NCBI RefSeq assembly: GCF_001552675.1
Contig: NZ_BCRQ01000015.1
Span: 1-47,254, forward strand
Direction: 5' to 3'
DNA from: Alicyclobacillus sendaiensis NBRC 100866
GTDB lineage: Bacteria > Bacillota > Bacilli > Alicyclobacillales > Alicyclobacillaceae
DNA: 47,254 nt
Shown here in pieces: positions 44,822 through 47,254 of this stretch. Within the stretch, counting starts at the first letter, position 1; every line of letters begins with the position of its first letter. The notes below the pieces were generated by a model that worked only from the letters and a program-made list of their open reading frames with translations, was not told the DNA's origin and searched no databases. The position numbers were made by a program, and so were the translations under genes.

Positions 44822-45406
44822 TTGTCTTCTCCTCGATTTAATGAAATGGAACAGATCGCCTGTGTCGCTCTTGCGGAGATTGGAAACCCTAAACCACCAA
44901 TTGATCTCGCACCTCTAGCTCGAATATTTGATTGCGACATACAATTCACTTATTTAAATGGCCCAGAAGGCTACACCGTTAGAACGGGTACAGGGTATCA
45001 CATATACATAGCGACTGATTTAGAAGGCGACCCGCAAACCGTACATCGTAGACAAAGATGGACGTTGGCACATGAACTTAGTCATGTCATCGCTCATTGG
45101 AATCTGCCTTGGAATACGACCAAAACTTTGGACAGGGTTTCAAGGGGATTACTCAATATTCTTGAAGTCGAAGCAAATTGGTGTGCATCTCGACTTCTTA
45201 TTCCTGATTATTGTTTTGAAACTCTTGAAGACCTTATCCCAAGTTATTTGGCAGAGAAGTGCGATGTTAATTTTACGCCGGCCTCAAAACGTATAGAACA
45301 CTTGAGTTGGAGAGTTCGTAACCGACTACAAGCGCTTATTCCGGTACCGCTCGAAAGAGCAGCCGCATATTTGTTTTTTAAGGACACAGGCTCTTTCTCC
45401 TCCTAA
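44822..45406 (+). CDS. ImmA/IrrE-family metallopeptidase
   Basis: A 194-residue protein. TTG 44822 is the reported start; ATG 44846 is another choice, and neither has a clear ribosome site, so coupling to the CI-like stop (44808) is likely. The zinc motif LAHELSHVIAHW (His84-Glu85-x-x-His88) and a later EVEANWCASRLLIP helix give the M78 peptidase signature. ImmA-type proteins cleave the CI-like repressor to trigger induction after DNA damage or competition. The gene order repressor-ImmA matches ICEBs1 and many Bacillota prophages. Confidence 0.88.
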   Translation: MSSPRFNEMEQIACVALAEIGNPKPPIDLAPLARIFDCDIQFTYLNGPEGYTVRTGTGYHIYIATDLEGDPQTVHRRQRWTLAHELSHVIAHWNLPWNTTKTLDRVSRGLLNILEVEANWCASRLLIPDYCFETLEDLIPSYLAEKCDVNFTPASKRIEHLSWRVRNRLQALIPVPLERAAAYLFFKDTGSFSS

Positions 45407-45428
45407 GAAATGAAATGGAGGTCTAATT

Positions 45429-45707
45429 ATGTCTTTATTTGAACAAGCCATTCAACAGATGAAGGAAGAAATGCTTGTAGAACTTGAACGGCGCCTGTGG
45501 GAACGACTTGAGCCGCGCATTGAACAAGCTCTGTTGGCGCGACACATGTCTATTGCGGAGCTTGCCGAATATTTGCACGTTTCCGAACCCACTGTACGCC
45601 GACTGATTCGAGAACGTGCTATTCCGTCCTTTCGAGTGCGAGGGCAAATCTTCGTTCGACAGGTGGATGTTGACGAGTGGATTCGACAGCAAGTGGAAAA
45701 TAAATAA
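45429..45707 (+). CDS. Excisionase-like HTH protein
   Basis: A 92-residue protein with GGAGG seven bases before ATG 45429. A helical N terminus (QAIQQMKEEMLVELERRLWERLEPRIEQ) leads into a MerR/excisionase HTH: HMSIAELAEYLHVSEPTVRRLIRERAIPSFRVRGQIFVRQVDVDEWIRQQ. That is the excisionase-family DNA-binding pattern. It lies just upstream of the serine integrase, so it may be the recombination directionality factor or a regulator of integrase expression. RDF activity is inferred from position. Confidence 0.78.
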   Translation: MSLFEQAIQQMKEEMLVELERRLWERLEPRIEQALLARHMSIAELAEYLHVSEPTVRRLIRERAIPSFRVRGQIFVRQVDVDEWIRQQVENK

Positions 45708-45761
45708 GATATGGTAATATAAAGTTTTATTTATATATTTTGCAAGAAGGGATGGGGTTGT

Positions 45762-47254
45762 TTGGCTAAAAAGAGCGCGGTCCGAGCTGTTGCTTACCCC
45801 CGCTATAGCTCCGATAACCAACGCGAAGAGTCGATTGATGCCCAGATGCGCGCGATCGAGGAATACTGTAGACAGAAGGGCTACGAACTAGTTGGGGTTT
45901 ACCCAGACGAGGCACGGTCGGCGACGACCGATGATCGACCGAACTTTCAACGGATGATCCAAGATAGCGCAAAAGGACTCTTTGATGTGGTTGTCGTGCA
46001 TAAATTAGATCGCTTTGCGCGCAATCGTTACGACAGCGCGTATTACAAACGCATTCTGAAGCGGAACGGTGTACGTCTTGAAAGCGTCCTGGAGCACTTG
46101 GACGATTCACCGGAAAGTGTTATTTTGGAATCAGTATTAGAGGGTTTGGCCGAGTACTACTCCAAAAACCTCGCAAGGGAAAGCCGTAAAGGATTGAAGG
46201 AAAACGCCCTAAAGGGCATGACAACAGGTGGACGGCCGCCTTATGGCTATCGAGTCAATCCAGAGACCAAGCGTTTGGAAATCGATGAACGTGCCGCAGA
46301 AGCCGTCCGAATCTTCTTTACCCGTATTGCCGAGGGGAAAAACAAGTCGGAGATCGCTGCAGAGCTCAATGAACGCGGCTTCCGTACCCAACGCGGGCGG
46401 CCTTTCACCATCAATAGTTTTGACGGTTGGCACTGCAACAAGAAATACATCGGCATTTATACTTGGGACGTACGGTCTTCAAAGCGAGAAGATGGAACAC
46501 GGAATAATCATGATTTCAAACCAAGAGATGAGCAGGTTGCTGTGGAGGGTGTAGTCCCTCCCATCATTGACCGTGAACTCTTTGAGAGGGTGAATCAGAT
46601 CATGGCCACACGGAAATTCAAACCGAGCTATTACAAAGGCGATGCGACGTATCTGTTGAGCGATAAGTTGTACTGCGGTCAATGCGGTGCTCGTTGTAAC
46701 GGGAACAGCTATACCAACAAAGGAAGTCAGTATCAGTACTACACATGTTCTGCGAAGTGTGGTCTTCCGAGCATTCGTAAGTCTGACATCGAGAATGCGA
46801 TCATCAAGCTTTTAGTTGACACCTATTTCACAGACGAATCCATCCAAATGATGGTGAAGAACACCCAAGCACTGTACGCAGAACAGCGTACGCAATTGAA
46901 ACAAAACGAAGAAGCGCTGCGACGCGAGCTTTCGGAAATTAACCAGGACATTCAAGCCTGGATGAATTCGTTAAGAGGTATTAAAGATCAGGAGCTTGTC
47001 TGGTCGTACATCAATGAAGCTAAGGACCGGAAGGATGAAATCGAAAAAGCGCTTGTTCGTCTTGAAGTCATGAAAAAACGGGATTATCTGGACGACACGG
47101 CGATTGAGGCTGTGATCCGTGAAAAGAAGTACCAGCTCCTCCACGGAGACGACGCGGCAAAGAAGGCCGTCATACAAGAATTCGTCGACTCCGTCATCCT
47201 AACCTTCGACAACGGAACCGACGAATTCGACTGCAACTTGCGAGTTCGGGTTAA
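45762..47254 (+). CDS. Large serine integrase, running off the right edge
   Basis: TTG 45762 after AAGGGATGGGG begins a frame open for 497 codons to the end of the window. The catalytic domain starts PRYSSDNQREESIDAQ with Ser16, then VVVVHKLDRFARNRYDS and the E-helix region. The recombinase domain reads GGRPPYGYRVNPETKRL, and a zinc ribbon YCGQCGARC...YYTCSAKCG is followed by a coiled coil (LKQNEEALRRELSEINQDIQAW). This is the standard large serine recombinase layout that joins attP and attB. On a circular map it ends at base 13. The attachment site was not identified. Confidence 0.92.
   Translation, partial: MAKKSAVRAVAYPRYSSDNQREESIDAQMRAIEEYCRQKGYELVGVYPDEARSATTDDRPNFQRMIQDSAKGLFDVVVVHKLDRFARNRYDSAYYKRILKRNGVRLESVLEHLDDSPESVILESVLEGLAEYYSKNLARESRKGLKENALKGMTTGGRPPYGYRVNPETKRLEIDERAAEAVRIFFTRIAEGKNKSEIAAELNERGFRTQRGRPFTINSFDGWHCNKKYIGIYTWDVRSSKREDGTRNNHDFKPRDEQVAVEGVVPPIIDRELFERVNQIMATRKFKPSYYKGDATYLLSDKLYCGQCGARCNGNSYTNKGSQYQYYTCSAKCGLPSIRKSDIENAIIKLLVDTYFTDESIQMMVKNTQALYAEQRTQLKQNEEALRRELSEINQDIQAWMNSLRGIKDQELVWSYINEAKDRKDEIEKALVRLEVMKKRDYLDDTAIEAVIREKKYQLLHGDDAAKKAVIQEFVDSVILTFDNGTDEFDCNLRVRV

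Noticed and set aside
45717-45736. AT hairpin between Xis-like and integrase genes as attP or terminator
   Set aside because: ATATAAA/TTTATAT pairing is expected often in AT-rich DNA; no further evidence.
1-47254. tRNA genes, CRISPR arrays, insertion sequences, reverse transcriptase/diversity-generating elements
   Set aside because: Looked for on both strands and none seen: no cloverleaf with T-loop pattern, no regular spacer-repeat array, no transposase or RT motifs.

Overview
The window reads as one complete temperate contractile-tailed phage (myovirus) genome of about 47.25 kb. It appears to be a circular molecule opened inside the integrase gene: the serine integrase runs off the right edge in frame, and if the last two bases are joined to the first thirteen, the frame continues for Asn-Tyr-Arg-Phe and then stops. 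Strong AGGAGG-type ribosome sites, frequent GTG/TTG starts, moderately high GC, an ImmA/IrrE-type repressor partner and an XhlA/LLH-type lysis cassette point to a Bacillota host. Something like Alicyclobacillaceae or Paenibacillaceae would fit, but the host call is an inference.

Layout, with most genes on the minus strand and therefore transcribed from right to left. (1) 44.0-47.25 kb is the lysogeny module: a Cro-like gene (minus) diverges from a CI-like repressor, an ImmA/IrrE metallopeptidase, an excisionase-like HTH protein and the large serine integrase (all plus). Two near-identical operator-like sites flank the Cro-like gene. (2) 43.7 down to 28.4 kb is the early operon: Rha-type regulator, small proteins, DUF2800 nuclease, DUF2815 ssDNA-binding protein, family A DNA polymerase, DUF3310, DnaN-like clamp, MazG-like protein, DUF4406, primase-helicase, VRR-NUC nuclease, SNF2 helicase and a split small protein at the position where RinA/ArpU-type late regulators usually lie. 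(3) About 28.3 kb is an early/late switch: three helically phased repeats, an extended -10 promoter and a leader terminator ahead of the terminase. (4) 28.2 down to 20.3 kb holds packaging and head genes: terminase small and large subunits, DUF1073 portal, F-like minor head protein, DUF2213 protease fused to a scaffold, cement protein, DUF2184 capsid. (5) 20.3 down to 5.3 kb holds connector, tail terminator, DUF3383 sheath, tube, tail chaperone with a textbook -1 frameshift signal, tape measure, Dit-like protein, baseplate plug, hub fused to a wall-lytic domain, spike, gp25, gpJ, DUF2612 and fibres. A DUF4352 cargo gene with its own promoter and terminator is inserted here. (6) 5.3 down to 0.1 kb is an elaborate lysis region: a stand-alone papain-like peptidase, YiiX-like cysteine hydrolase, XhlA, a second membrane protein, a PLD-type nuclease, a 713-residue papain/DUF1906/PG-binding endolysin and an LLH-type holin.

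The most interesting signals are regulatory and architectural. The late promoter-plus-leader-terminator arrangement resembles lambda PR'-tR'. A second terminator of the same design lies directly in front of the lysis operon. A consensus promoter is aimed antisense to cro and toward the repressor, as lambda PRE is. A multi-domain endolysin combines a papain-like peptidase with an Rv2525c-like domain, and the baseplate hub carries a wall-hydrolase domain. Two genes (a tail-fibre accessory protein and the putative late regulator) look broken by single-base frameshifts; these could be assembly errors, decay or recoding. No tRNA, rRNA, CRISPR array or insertion sequence was seen.
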